Positions 1-9,229 of a stretch of 64,000 bases of DNA are shown here, in pieces (the first letter of the stretch is position 1; each line of letters begins with the position of its first letter). Source of the stretch: Prochlorococcus marinus str. MIT 9211. GTDB taxonomy: Bacteria; Cyanobacteriota; Cyanobacteriia; PCC-6307; Cyanobiaceae. A model generated the notes under the pieces. The model was not told where the DNA came from. It saw only the letters and a program-made list of their open reading frames with translations, and made no database searches. Position numbers and translations under genes: made by a program. Where the stretch lies: NCBI RefSeq assembly GCF_000018585.1, contig NC_009976.1, positions 491,982 to 555,981 on the forward strand. Direction: 5' to 3'.

Positions 1-330
1 GGGTTCGGCTATTTGTTGCATTTCAATAGCGGTTTGAACTCTTGTTTCTACTCCCGCTCTCTCTAGACCATCTTGAAGTGTTATTGCATTCATAACTGTT
101 GCAAGCATGCCAACATAATCAGCAGTGGCTCTGTCCATTCCAGCCGCTGAACCTTTAAGCCCTCTAAAGATATTCCCTCCTCCTACAACAATGGCCAATT
201 GAGTTCCACTTTCAACTACTTTGGAGACGTCTTTTGCTATGGAAGTAACTATTTCTGGGTCAATTCCATATGGTTTTTCACCCATAAGTGCCTCCCCACT
301 GATTTTTATAAGAGCGCGTGAGTAAGCCAT
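1..330 (-). CDS. pyrH: UMP kinase (3' end outside window)
   Basis: UMP kinase of the amino-acid-kinase fold phosphorylates UMP to UDP in pyrimidine nucleotide synthesis, in the cytoplasm. The visible 110 residues start [18 protein letters not shown] and contain the glycine-rich GGGNIFRG phosphate-binding loop followed by the [18 protein letters not shown] helix, both typical of bacterial PyrH. The C-terminal half is cut off by the window edge. The ATG is the only sensible start because the KISGEAL strand lies immediately after it. cobO lies upstream on the same strand, separated by about 300 bases. Confidence 0.95.
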   Translation of the reverse strand, partial: MAYSRALIKISGEALMGEKPYGIDPEIVTSIAKDVSKVVESGTQLAIVVGGGNIFRGLKGSAAGMDRATADYVGMLATVMNAITLQDGLERAGVETRVQTAIEMQQIAEP

Positions 331-635
331 TCTTGGTGAATATATAGATGACAGTAGCAAGGTTCCTTGAACATCTTTACCTCTGTATGGGTTTGCTGGT
401 CAGATCTTTAACCCTACGTTTTAATTAGGTAAACATTTTTTGTTTTGGAAGCTTCAGCTTGTGATAGCACAATAATGGCAAGACTTACTATCTCTGCCAT
501 TGAAAGGAGTACTAAGGATCATGCTTGCTGGAAAGAGCCTTCTATTCACAAGGCAATACTTGTAAGCGGATTGTCAGTGTTGATAGCTTCTATAAAACTT
601 CTAGAAAAAGATTTAACTGCTCTTGATGACTCTGT
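331..635. other. spacer between pyrH and cobO, no gene seen
   Basis: About 300 bases separate the pyrH start from the cobO stop, both on the minus strand. A 64-codon plus-strand frame exists here, but it shows no recognisable domain and no ribosome binding site. The pyrH promoter is expected in this spacer, but I cannot point to convincing boxes. Confidence 0.5.
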
Positions 636-1328
636 TTAGAACTCAATGCCTTTCTGAGCTTTAATTCCTTGTTCTTTGAAGGGATGATGCAATAGACTCA
701 TCTCGGTAACTAAGTCTGCATTGCTAATTAATTCTTGGTGTGCATTCCTGCCAGTCAAAACAACGTGAGTTAACAATGGCCTTTCTTTTAGTCCATCTAA
801 AACTCTATTCAAAGATATATATCCCAATTTTATTGCGATATTGATTTCATCAAGAATTACAAGTTTATATTCTTTATTCTTTAAATATATTAGTGCTGTT
901 TCCCAAGCTTTTGAGACAAGTTCTTTATCTCTACTTCTATCTTGAGTCTCCCAGGTGAAACCTTCCCCAAGAGCATGCCATTTTAATAAGTCTCCAAAAA
1001 TTCTTAATGCTTTTGCTTCTCCAGGTTCCCAACCACCTTTGATGAATTGAACAATAGCTACTCGCTCATTATGACCTAGTGTTCTGATCGCCATCCCTAA
1101 AGCAGCAGTGGTCTTTCCTTTCCCATGACCTGTAAAAACAATAACCAAACCTTTTTCTAAACTCCTTTTCTGAACTCTTTTGCCTTGTACTTCTTTTCGC
1201 TTCTTCATTTTATTCTTGTATAGATCTTCTTTAATATCGGGCTCAAGAAAACCTCCCATACCTATCTCAATGGACTTTTTATCAAGATCCTTCAGTATAT
1301 TTTCTTTGTTATTTTGATTGCTAATCAT
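636..1328 (-). CDS. cobO: cob(I)yrinic acid a,c-diamide adenosyltransferase
   Basis: Corrinoid adenosyltransferase attaches the 5'-deoxyadenosyl ligand of ATP to the reduced cobalt of the corrin ring in cobalamin synthesis. Residues 67-74 form the P-loop GHGKGKTT, followed by AALGMAIRTLGHNERVA and later VILDEINIAIKLG, all characteristic of CobO/BtuR. At 230 residues it is longer than the usual 190-200 because of a charged N-terminal extension of about 55 residues. Cobalamin synthesis is retained across Prochlorococcus, which makes pseudocobalamin (family knowledge). Confidence 0.93.
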   Translation of the reverse strand: MISNQNNKENILKDLDKKSIEIGMGGFLEPDIKEDLYKNKMKKRKEVQGKRVQKRSLEKGLVIVFTGHGKGKTTAALGMAIRTLGHNERVAIVQFIKGGWEPGEAKALRIFGDLLKWHALGEGFTWETQDRSRDKELVSKAWETALIYLKNKEYKLVILDEINIAIKLGYISLNRVLDGLKERPLLTHVVLTGRNAHQELISNADLVTEMSLLHHPFKEQGIKAQKGIEF

Positions 1329-1400
1329 AAAAAGATGAATTGCGACTAGATTAGATTATTTCAGTCTAGAAGGTTTGAATTTGAGTTTCTCTATATATAT

Positions 1401-2570
1401 TTAATTAGTTATGCTTGCCAGTGCAGCATCTACAGCCTTTTGTTGGTCTCTTCGAGTAATCCAATGATGATAAGTACGCGTATGAATTGCTACTGAATGT
1501 CCCATCATTCTGGCTGAAACTGTGTCAGGAAGACCAAGATGTATTGTGCGAATTGCCCAGGCATGTCTTAAATCATATGGAGTAAGAGGGAGGTTATATC
1601 TGCGAAATTGTTCAGAGACTCTTTTCCCTACTTGTTGTAGGGTTGTTTGGGAGAGGTCTGTTTCAATTTTGGGAAGAGTATTTGAATTTTCTCCTAGTTG
1701 ATTTAAATCAAATAGGTTTATCCATTGAGGCGGAAATGGCCAAACCTGATGTTCTCCAGTCTTTGTATTAGGAAATACTCTTAATATTTTATCGCCATCA
1801 TTTTTGAGGCAAGAAATATCACAAAAAAACACTTCATGATTTCTTAGGCCATATGTGGCCATTAACCCAAAAACTAATTTCCACTCAGGGTTGGGAATTA
1901 ATTGATAAGCTTCCTCAATTTGTGCATCACTTGGTAATTTCCTAAATTGTGCTTTATGCAATCCATATCCATATGATTTCTTTCTCCAATTGTCTGGGAG
2001 TTTGATTTTTAAGTAATTGGCGAGAGCATTAAGTGCTGTCCCGCACTGCTGCCTGCTACGACTGTTGGCTGAATAACTTGTAAGAGTTTCAAGGAAAAGC
2101 TCTTTATTTAGACTGCAATTGTTGCTAATAGCTTTTTCTTGGAGCCTTCTCAGGTATGGCTTATAAGCTGCATTCCAATTGCTTCTTTTACTTGCCTTTG
2201 AAGCGATAGTTTCATTGATATCAAAGAATTCTAATTTAAACTGTTCAATTATTTCTTCTATAGCAACTTTGTTTTTGGGTTGGAATTTTCGAGGGCTTTT
2301 CTTAGACCATCTCTCCCAATTAAATTGCTCATGTTCTATTTGTAAGTTAATTAGTTGAAGTAACTTCTCGGCTTGTTGCAAACCTTTTTGGTTGGATGGT
2401 AGACCTAGGCTAATCCTTTGGACTTTAAATTCTTTTGGAGATTCTTGACATGGTAGGGGGCCTCTAAGTGAGAGCCGACTTCCTCTTTGCTCAATCCTTA
2501 GCTTTGTCCCCGAAGAGGCTAGGTTTTGGTTTATTTTGACTAGATCTTTATTTAAGTTCATTAGTTTCAT
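1401..2570 (-). CDS. tyrosine recombinase (phage integrase family)
   Basis: Site-specific recombinase of the lambda-integrase family. The C-terminal half carries the catalytic pattern: the first Arg in TYGLRNHE, the H-x-x-R box in DLRHAWAIR, and the His plus tyrosine nucleophile region in GHSVAIHTRTYHHW. The N-terminal 200 residues are a basic, probably DNA-binding, SAM-like region. It stands alone between cobO and hemH, with no attachment repeats or phage genes visible around it. From general knowledge, a recombinase beside hemH is conserved in marine picocyanobacteria, so it may be a domesticated core gene. Its target is unknown. Confidence 0.85.
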   Translation of the reverse strand: MKLMNLNKDLVKINQNLASSGTKLRIEQRGSRLSLRGPLPCQESPKEFKVQRISLGLPSNQKGLQQAEKLLQLINLQIEHEQFNWERWSKKSPRKFQPKNKVAIEEIIEQFKLEFFDINETIASKASKRSNWNAAYKPYLRRLQEKAISNNCSLNKELFLETLTSYSANSRSRQQCGTALNALANYLKIKLPDNWRKKSYGYGLHKAQFRKLPSDAQIEEAYQLIPNPEWKLVFGLMATYGLRNHEVFFCDISCLKNDGDKILRVFPNTKTGEHQVWPFPPQWINLFDLNQLGENSNTLPKIETDLSQTTLQQVGKRVSEQFRRYNLPLTPYDLRHAWAIRTIHLGLPDTVSARMMGHSVAIHTRTYHHWITRRDQQKAVDAALASITN

Positions 2571-2631
2571 TGTTTACACTTACCTTGACGTCATAAAGGG
2601 CTAGGCTCAAGGCCTTACTAGAAGTTTTTTA

Positions 2632-3807
2632 ATGACTCGAGTAGGCATTCTTTTGATGAACCTAGGTGGACCTGAGCGCATTAAAGATGTCGGCCCTTTT
2701 TTGTACAATCTTTTTTCTGATCCTGAGATAATTAGGATCCCAATTCCTTTTTTTCAAAAACCCTTAGCTTGGTTAATAAGTACTCTTAGAAGTTCTAGAT
2801 CTCAACAGGCCTATCAATCAATTGGAGGTGGATCTCCTTTAAGAAGAATTACCGAACAGCAAGCAAGAGAATTGCAGAGTGAGCTAAGGCAAAGAGGTGT
2901 CAATGCTACAAGCTATGTGGCTATGAGGTATTGGCACCCTTTTACTGAATCAGCAGTATCAGATATAAAGGCAGATGGAATAAATCAAGTTGTAGTACTT
3001 CCTCTTTACCCTCAGTTCTCTATAAGTACAAGTGGCTCAAGCTTTAGAGAGCTTCGCCGATTAAGAGAAGCAGACCCTCAGTTCAGGAAATTACCTATTA
3101 GGTGTATTCGTAGTTGGTTTAACAATGAAGGTTATATAGCTTCTATGGCGAAGTTAATCGAAGATGAGATTTTGTTATGTAATGACCCAGAGAATGCACA
3201 TATATTTTTCACAGCTCATGGAGTCCCCAAGAGTTATGTAGAAGAGGCAGGAGATCCCTATAAAGATGAAATTGAGGATTGTTCAATTTTAATAATCGAT
3301 CAATTAGAAAAAGCTTTAGGCTATATCAACCCTTATACGCTTTCTTATCAGAGTCGAGTTGGTCCAGAAGAATGGCTACAGCCTTATACGGAGGATGTCT
3401 TAGCAGAACTTGGGGAGTCTGGAACTAAGGAATTAGTAGTAGTTCCAATAAGCTTTGTTAGTGAACATATTGAGACTTTGCAGGAAATTGATATTGAGTA
3501 CAAAGAGATTGCTAAGGAACATGGTATAGATAATTTCCGGAGGGTTCGTGCATTAGATACTTACCCAATGTTTATTAAGGGACTCGCTGATTTGGTTACT
3601 TCGTGTTTGGAAGGCCCAGAAATAAGTCTTGATGAAGCCTCTAAATTACCTGATCGAGTAAAGCTATATCCACAAGAAAAATGGCAATGGGGTTGGAATA
3701 ATAGTGCTGAAGTATGGAATGGCAGAGTCGCAATGTTTGTTTTTATTATATGTTTGTTGGAATTAGTTATTGGTAATGGTCCACTCCACTATCTAGGCTT
3801 GCTCTAG
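2632..3807 (+). CDS. hemH: ferrochelatase with C-terminal Hlip-like segment
   Basis: Ferrochelatase inserts Fe2+ into protoporphyrin IX in the last step of heme synthesis. The sequence opens with the family signature [12 protein letters not shown] and contains FTAHGVP (metal-binding His) and the [11 protein letters not shown] motif. At 391 residues it exceeds the roughly 320-residue bacterial enzymes by a C-terminal linker and one membrane helix. Within that tail, [20 protein letters not shown] is a chlorophyll-a/b-binding (Hlip) type segment, a tail known from cyanobacterial and plastid ferrochelatases. It therefore probably sits at the thylakoid membrane. Confidence 0.97.
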   Translation: MTRVGILLMNLGGPERIKDVGPFLYNLFSDPEIIRIPIPFFQKPLAWLISTLRSSRSQQAYQSIGGGSPLRRITEQQARELQSELRQRGVNATSYVAMRYWHPFTESAVSDIKADGINQVVVLPLYPQFSISTSGSSFRELRRLREADPQFRKLPIRCIRSWFNNEGYIASMAKLIEDEILLCNDPENAHIFFTAHGVPKSYVEEAGDPYKDEIEDCSILIIDQLEKALGYINPYTLSYQSRVGPEEWLQPYTEDVLAELGESGTKELVVVPISFVSEHIETLQEIDIEYKEIAKEHGIDNFRRVRALDTYPMFIKGLADLVTSCLEGPEISLDEASKLPDRVKLYPQEKWQWGWNNSAEVWNGRVAMFVFIICLLELVIGNGPLHYLGLL

Positions 3808-3825
3808 CAAGGGGTCTTTTTTTAT
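3798..3825 (+). terminator. candidate terminator after hemH
   Basis: A short hairpin (cttgc-tcta-gcaag) overlaps the end of hemH and is followed by gggtc and a run of seven T. The stem is only five pairs, so this is a weak factor-independent terminator candidate. Confidence 0.45.
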
Positions 3826-3962
3826 TGAATATTATTAATGCCTGAACATAAAGAGCAAACTGATATAAGCGTTGGGTTTTGCATTTTATCTTTATACTCT
3901 CTAGGCACTAGGCAAAGAATGCATTAGCCGTATAACATTTATCTAAATAACTAGCATTTACC

Positions 3963-5816
3963 GTGACCCTGACTTCTTCACCTGTCAATCTGGGTGATTC
4001 AGAAAATCAGGAAAATTCTCAGATTTTAGGGGCCGATGCCCTTATGGACTCTCTTCGCCTTCATGGAGTAAGTACTATTTTTGGGTATCCAGGTGGGGCG
4101 ATACTTCCTATATATGACTCCGTGTACAAGGCTGAGAAGCAAGGTTGGTTAAAACATATTCTTGTTAGGCATGAACAAGGTGCAGCACATGCGGCTGATG
4201 GCTATGCGCGTTCAACAGGCAGTGTTGGGGTTTGTTTCGGGACTTCTGGACCAGGCGCGACCAATTTAGTTACTGGTATAGCTACTGCACAGATGGACTC
4301 CGTTCCAATAGTTGTGATTACTGGTCAAGTCCCAAGACCTGCTATAGGAACTGATGCTTTTCAAGAGACAGATATTTTCGGGATTACCCTTCCAATTGTT
4401 AAACATTCTTGGGTTGTTAGAGATCCTTCAGAGATTGCATCGGTTGTAGCGCAGGCTTTTTTTATTGCTGCTTCAGGAAGGCCAGGACCTGTTCTTATAG
4501 ATATTCCCAAAGATGTTGGGCAAGAGCTTTTTAATTATCAACCTGTTCAGCCTGGTTCTCTCATCCCACCAGGTTTCCAACTTCCCAAGGAACCTGATTC
4601 ATTGTCTATTGCGAAAGCTTTAAAACTAATTGAAGACTCTCAGCGCCCTCTTGTTTATGCAGGGGGAGGGGTTATCTCTGCAGGGGCCCATAATAGTTTG
4701 TCTGAATTAGCCAAGCGACACCATTTACCTGTTACTACAACGTTAATGGGAAAAGGTGCCTTTGATGAGCGTGACTCTCTTTCGGTAGGGATGCTTGGAA
4801 TGCATGGTACGGCATATGCAAATTTTGCAGTAACCGAATGTGATTTGTTAATAGCGATAGGAGCACGTTTTGATGACAGAGTGACTGGAAAGCTTGATAC
4901 TTTTGCGCCAAGAGCAAAAATAATTCACTTTGAAGTTGACCCTGCAGAAGTTAATAAAAATAGGACTGCAGATGTTGCTCTAATAGGAGATCTTGGGATA
5001 AGTCTTAAGCAGTTATTAGAGCTTAGTTTGCGAAAGAAAGTACAGCCGAATACCTCCCAATGGCTTGGTTTAATAGATAAATGGAAGAAGCAATACCCTC
5101 TTGTTGTCCCTCCTGCTGAGGGAATGATATACCCTCAAGAAGTTTTACTAGCAGTAAGAGATATAGTTCCCGAGGCTTATATAACAACTGATGTTGGCCA
5201 GCATCAAATGTGGGCAGCACAGTATTTAAGAAATGGACCTCGTCAATGGATTAGTAGTGCTGGTTTGGGCACTATGGGTTTTGGGGTGCCTGCTGCTGTT
5301 GGAGTGCAGACAGCTCTGCCAAATGAAAAAGTTGTTTGCATAGCTGGGGATGCAAGCATACTCATGAATATTCAGGAATTGGGAACTATCTCTCAATACA
5401 AGCTCAATACGAAAATCATCATTATTAATAATCATTGGCAAGGAATGGTTAGGCAATGGCAGCAAAGTTTTTATGAAGAGCGTTATTCTGCAACGAATAT
5501 GCTCAATGGCGAGCCAGATTTTGTTGGACTGGCAAATGCTTTTGGGATCAAGGGAATCCTTATTAAAAATAGAAATGAATTTGTTGACCAGCTTAAAGAG
5601 GCCTTATTAGAACCTGGTCCAATACTCATAGATGTAAATGTTCGTCGAGATGAGAATTGTTATCCTATGGTCCCTCCAGGGAAAAGCAATGCTCAGATGG
5701 TAGGGTTGCCTGCCCATCCAGAGTTAGCTATTAATCCAAATCGAAAATGTCCATCTTGTGGTTTTACCTCATCGAGTAAAAACAAATTTTGCCCTGAATG
5801 TGGTTCTTCAATTTAA
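3963..5816 (+). CDS. ilvB: acetolactate synthase large subunit with C-terminal zinc ribbon
   Basis: The thiamine-diphosphate enzyme condenses pyruvate (or pyruvate plus 2-oxobutyrate) at the start of valine, leucine and isoleucine synthesis. The N-terminal TPP domain shows [12 protein letters not shown], the catalytic Glu in [16 protein letters not shown], and [13 protein letters not shown]. The central FAD domain and the C-terminal TPP-binding [14 protein letters not shown] follow. The start is GTG. An unusual addition lies at the extreme C-terminus, where CPSCG and CPECG are separated by 12 residues, forming a four-cysteine zinc-ribbon-like tail. The regulatory small subunit is not in the window. 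Confidence 0.96.
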   Translation: MTLTSSPVNLGDSENQENSQILGADALMDSLRLHGVSTIFGYPGGAILPIYDSVYKAEKQGWLKHILVRHEQGAAHAADGYARSTGSVGVCFGTSGPGATNLVTGIATAQMDSVPIVVITGQVPRPAIGTDAFQETDIFGITLPIVKHSWVVRDPSEIASVVAQAFFIAASGRPGPVLIDIPKDVGQELFNYQPVQPGSLIPPGFQLPKEPDSLSIAKALKLIEDSQRPLVYAGGGVISAGAHNSLSELAKRHHLPVTTTLMGKGAFDERDSLSVGMLGMHGTAYANFAVTECDLLIAIGARFDDRVTGKLDTFAPRAKIIHFEVDPAEVNKNRTADVALIGDLGISLKQLLELSLRKKVQPNTSQWLGLIDKWKKQYPLVVPPAEGMIYPQEVLLAVRDIVPEAYITTDVGQHQMWAAQYLRNGPRQWISSAGLGTMGFGVPAAVGVQTALPNEKVVCIAGDASILMNIQELGTISQYKLNTKIIIINNHWQGMVRQWQQSFYEERYSATNMLNGEPDFVGLANAFGIKGILIKNRNEFVDQLKEALLEPGPILIDVNVRRDENCYPMVPPGKSNAQMVGLPAHPELAINPNRKCPSCGFTSSSKNKFCPECGSSI

Positions 5817-6169
5817 ACAAAAGCTTTGTTGCATTTATAAGTTCAACCTTGTTAATATTTTTTGGTTTTTCTTTGCAGGGGGTATCAGCAGAAGTATTCC
5901 AGATTAGCAACTCTTCCACGCTTCAAATAGGAGATCAGAATCGTATTTATAAGGTAGAGATCGCATGTTTAGATGTTGATCGTGAAAATGAAGATTTGGC
6001 TGTAAGTTGGTTGAAATCACAACTCCCAAGACATTCAAGAGTTAATCTGAAACCAATGGGTTATAAAGATGGTTCTTTATTAGCTAAAGTTATAAAATTA
6101 AATTCTAATAATGATATAGGAACTTTAATGCAAGATGAAGGAATTGCAAAAGTTAGATGTCCTAAATAA
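5798..6169 (+). CDS. secreted SNase-like protein
   Basis: A 123-residue protein overlaps the last 19 bases of ilvB in another frame. Residues 1-31 form a signal peptide (hydrophobic [17 protein letters not shown], then GVSA-E). The rest resembles a shortened staphylococcal-nuclease/OB fold ([31 protein letters not shown]), with positions where SNase enzymes carry catalytic Arg and Glu not clearly conserved. Function is uncertain, and a periplasmic non-catalytic binding role is possible. The overlapping start is needed to provide the positively charged n-region of the signal peptide. Confidence 0.7.
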   Translation: MWFFNLNKSFVAFISSTLLIFFGFSLQGVSAEVFQISNSSTLQIGDQNRIYKVEIACLDVDRENEDLAVSWLKSQLPRHSRVNLKPMGYKDGSLLAKVIKLNSNNDIGTLMQDEGIAKVRCPK

Positions 6170-6210
6170 CTTTTACCGATAAGTTAGTAATTGTTCTATT
6201 GGCTTCTTTC

Positions 6211-6993
6211 CTAAGATGAAATTGAGCTCCATTGGTTTGATCTTAGATTATCTCTTCTCCAAGAGTTGAATAGATTAGGCTCAGAGAATGTACAGTTTTT
6301 ATTTAGGCTGATATGATTTTCTATTAAGCCAGATAGTAGCAGTTGGTGCTTGGCTAGTAAGCGAATATCCAGAAAGAATTTATTGGTTAAAACATCAGGT
6401 TTAATAATCCCTAGTGAATGCATTTTCCCTATATCAATAGTATAGCCTTTATTGATTTTTTTAAAGCTTTCAATAATTAGTCTTATTACTTTTAAGTCAA
6501 CTTGATAATTGATTCCTGATATTGCTGGTCCTAATGCAGCTAATAATCTCTCAGGAGTGCATCCTACAGACTCTAACTTTAAGACAGTATTTTTGATAAT
6601 GTTTTTAGAGAGACCTTTCCATCCTGCATGTGTTGCTGCTACATGACCTGTCTTTATATCAGCAAAAAGTAATGGGATACAATCTGCTGTAGATACCCAT
6701 AAAGCTTGATTTTGAGAATCGCTGATAATGCTGTCAGCAAATACAATGTTAGATTTCGATGTTTCTGATGCACTTATAACTTTGTTTCCATGAACTTGCT
6801 TGATAAAGTGCACACTAGAGGATTTATTTATGAACTTGGATAACGAATTAGGGGTACAATCTTTAGATTCCTTTGTAAAAAAACCATGTTGAAAGCCATA
6901 ATTATTTAGTAGGCTAGCTTGTATTAAACTTCCATTATTTATATATACCTGAATCCAATCTTTTGAATAGCTTGCTTCTTCTTTGATTTTCAA
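6211..6993 (-). CDS. pgeF: PgeF/YfiH-family laccase-domain protein (purine nucleoside phosphorylase-type)
   Basis: Member of the Cu-oxidase_4 / YfiH family, described both as a peptidoglycan-editing factor and as a purine nucleoside phosphorylase/adenosine deaminase. The metal-ligand signatures are present: VHGNKV, STADCIPLLFAD, THAGWKG and LGPAISG. The length (260 aa) is normal. It lies downstream of the Tab2 and S1-like genes on the same strand with a 34-base gap, so it may be the last gene of that operon. Confidence 0.88.
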   Translation of the reverse strand: MKIKEEASYSKDWIQVYINNGSLIQASLLNNYGFQHGFFTKESKDCTPNSLSKFINKSSSVHFIKQVHGNKVISASETSKSNIVFADSIISDSQNQALWVSTADCIPLLFADIKTGHVAATHAGWKGLSKNIIKNTVLKLESVGCTPERLLAALGPAISGINYQVDLKVIRLIIESFKKINKGYTIDIGKMHSLGIIKPDVLTNKFFLDIRLLAKHQLLLSGLIENHISLNKNCTFSEPNLFNSWRRDNLRSNQWSSISS

Positions 6994-7027
6994 GAATTGG
7001 TTTTAAAAAGTTATATAAATGCTAGCT

Positions 7028-7915
7028 TTAATTCTCGCCCAAATCTCTCAGCATCCAGAAGCCTGAAAATTTTTGCTCATTAGGTGAGGTTTGAATAGAA
7101 ATAAATTGCAATCCATTAGCATTCTCTCTGGAATTTGAAAGCTCTTTTTTTGCATTATCTGCAGAAGCTTGTGGCATGTCCGTAACAAGCCATCTGTCTT
7201 CCTGGCCTGCTTCTAGGATTAGTTGGTTTTTTTCTACAATAAGTTTTACTGGTTCAAGCCCGCTAAGCCAAGCAGAAAGAGCGAATGCTCTGTTTTTGCT
7301 AAATAGTCTTAGGCCTGGTATCGAAATATTTTCTTCAATAGAGGGCGCTATGGGTAAAAGTCCTTGAAATTCAATTGGCCATTCTCTTGCTTCTCTCAAG
7401 CTACGAACTTCAAGAGAGGCAAAGCTTAAAGCATCTCCTCTTATTGCTTCAGGCAATGGAGTTGGTTGATTCAGTATTCGTGCTGGGGGAGGAGCAATAG
7501 GACCATTTAGGTAGCCGGATTGAAGTGGATAAACTTCTTTTTCTCTGTGGGCTAACCAATCTAAAAGTGAGTATGTTCGTCTGCTTTCTTTTACTTCTAG
7601 CCCTAAACTTTCTGCTGCTTTTTTAATCATGGTTTTCATAGGTGCGCGCCAGCAGCGAACAATTTTGGGTTTTCCCCAGCCTTGGGATTGAGCATCTTTC
7701 AAAGCCTCTTTTAATGCTTTTGAAAGCCAAATCGAATTGACTTCATTCGCGGGACATTTTTTCTCCCAGCGAAATGGTTCTTTTCCTGAAAGATTTTCAG
7801 TGCTGGATATTAATAACTCCCATCTTTTTTTTCCATCTGCCTCAATTACAGGGCGAGAGTAAAAATCAAGCTCCCAATCGGCTTGATTGGTTTGTTCAGC
7901 ATTTTTGACGGTCAT
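7028..7915 (-). CDS. Tab2/Atab2-family RNA-binding protein
   Basis: Tab2_like (DUF1092) family, 295 aa. It opens with WELDFYSRPVIEADGKKRWELL and contains the family's conserved C-terminal glycine- and tryptophan-rich end (KFSGFWMLRDLGEN). In Chlamydomonas and Arabidopsis the homologues bind RNA and promote translation of photosystem I (psaB) and other chloroplast mRNAs. Its start overlaps the stop of the upstream S1-domain gene by four bases, which suggests translational coupling and a shared role in translating photosynthetic mRNAs (inference). Confidence 0.85.
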   Translation of the reverse strand: MTVKNAEQTNQADWELDFYSRPVIEADGKKRWELLISSTENLSGKEPFRWEKKCPANEVNSIWLSKALKEALKDAQSQGWGKPKIVRCWRAPMKTMIKKAAESLGLEVKESRRTYSLLDWLAHREKEVYPLQSGYLNGPIAPPPARILNQPTPLPEAIRGDALSFASLEVRSLREAREWPIEFQGLLPIAPSIEENISIPGLRLFSKNRAFALSAWLSGLEPVKLIVEKNQLILEAGQEDRWLVTDMPQASADNAKKELSNSRENANGLQFISIQTSPNEQKFSGFWMLRDLGEN

Positions 7916-9162
7916 TCTTCAGTACTCTCTTCTTTCTTCTTAAGTATTCCTCTAACTTTTTTGGCACGGTCTTCTGCTTCTAATAAAACTTTTGCTTTCT
8001 CTACGAGTATTTCTCCTGGGGGACCTTCGAGAAGAGCTGTATTTAGTCCAATTCTTCCTCTTTTAGGATCAAGATCAGTAATCAAAGCTTTTATTGATTC
8101 TCCTTGGCTAAAAACTTCTCTTAGTGATCTAATGCTTCCATTTGTAATCATTGATTGATGTAAAAGACCACTGACCCCACCCAAATCGACAAAAAAGCCA
8201 TAAGGCTTAATGGCTAGAATTTCACCTGCAACTATTTGACCTATCTCTAACTCCGCAAACCTTGCAGCAGTAGCTGCTTTTTTTTCTGACAAAATTAGTT
8301 TTCGACTGTCTGGGTTTACCTCTATAAATGCTACGCAAAGTTTTTTACCAACAAGTGACTCGTGATTTTCAGTTTGTTCAAGTTGAGAACGGGGAATAAA
8401 GCCTCGTAGGCCCTCTAGATCACATGTGACCCCGCCTCTATTGAAACCATTTATTGTTACTTCTACTGTTTTTCCATCCTTCTCTAATTGCATTACTGTT
8501 TCCCAACTTTTCCTCAATACGAGGGCTCTACAGCTGATCGTTACCATGCCATCAGCATTTTGTTCTCTAGTAACAAGTACTTCTACTTCAAGGCCTTTAG
8601 GGAAGCGCTCTTTAAGATTAGTAATAACGCCTAGACCACATTCATTTTTTGGCATAAAGCCTGGAGCTTTGCCGCCTATATCGACATAAACCCCATCACT
8701 TTCAATACCTATTACGCATCCCTTGGCTATTTCTCCGGTAGATCCGATAGGTTCGTTTTCGTTAAGCGCTTCTAGGAATGCTTCTTCATCAAAATCAAAA
8801 TCGTCAAGGATTCTTTCCATCGAATCTGCTTGATTAAAACCTGGCGATTTAATTGTTTCTTCTTTTAGAAGGTCTTCCATGGAGACCCCCTCTTGAACAT
8901 CAAGGTTTAAGTCATTTGTATAAGTTTTGTTATCAGATTTTGGTGGTCTACTTGGGGGGTAAGCATTCTCTATGCTTTCTTTTGCATCGTTTTTTTGGTC
9001 GGCTGACTTTTTTTCTTTAAGAGCATTTTTTTCTTCTTTACGTAGACGCTCTTGCTCTTTTTTACGGCTGATATGCATTACCTGCAGTGGCTTGCGCGGC
9101 AGATCGCTTGCCTTCCCGAATGGGTTGGGTCTATTGGGTTGAGTGCTTTCTGATCCAGCCAT
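7912..9162 (-). CDS. rps1b: S1-domain RNA-binding protein (second ribosomal protein S1-like, Nbp1 type)
   Basis: A 416-residue protein with three S1/OB repeats in the C-terminal two thirds (about residues 142-210, 225-290 and 305-375). Examples are GCVIGIESDGVYVDIGGKAP and GEILAIKPYGFFVDLGGVSG. The first 130 residues form a highly charged low-complexity extension (KKEQERLRKEEKNALKEKK, then DDFDFDEEAF). Cyanobacteria have a classical three-domain S1 and this second paralogue, annotated as rps1b/nbp1. Coupling to the Tab2 gene supports a role in mRNA binding or translation initiation. Confidence 0.88.
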   Translation of the reverse strand: MAGSESTQPNRPNPFGKASDLPRKPLQVMHISRKKEQERLRKEEKNALKEKKSADQKNDAKESIENAYPPSRPPKSDNKTYTNDLNLDVQEGVSMEDLLKEETIKSPGFNQADSMERILDDFDFDEEAFLEALNENEPIGSTGEIAKGCVIGIESDGVYVDIGGKAPGFMPKNECGLGVITNLKERFPKGLEVEVLVTREQNADGMVTISCRALVLRKSWETVMQLEKDGKTVEVTINGFNRGGVTCDLEGLRGFIPRSQLEQTENHESLVGKKLCVAFIEVNPDSRKLILSEKKAATAARFAELEIGQIVAGEILAIKPYGFFVDLGGVSGLLHQSMITNGSIRSLREVFSQGESIKALITDLDPKRGRIGLNTALLEGPPGEILVEKAKVLLEAEDRAKKVRGILKKKEESTEE

Positions 9163-9229
9163 AGGACCCTGGGGGGGTTGTCAATTAGTCATTCTTGCAG
9201 GCAACGTTAAGTTATTTCTTCGCATTGAG

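Noticed and set aside
445-639. 64-codon plus-strand ORF between pyrH and cobO
   Set aside because: No domain, no ribosome binding site, and it runs into the cobO stop on the other strand. It is likely chance.
9143-9229. Longer start for the creatininase-family gene
   Set aside because: It would overlap the divergent S1-like start, and the added residues do not match the family.
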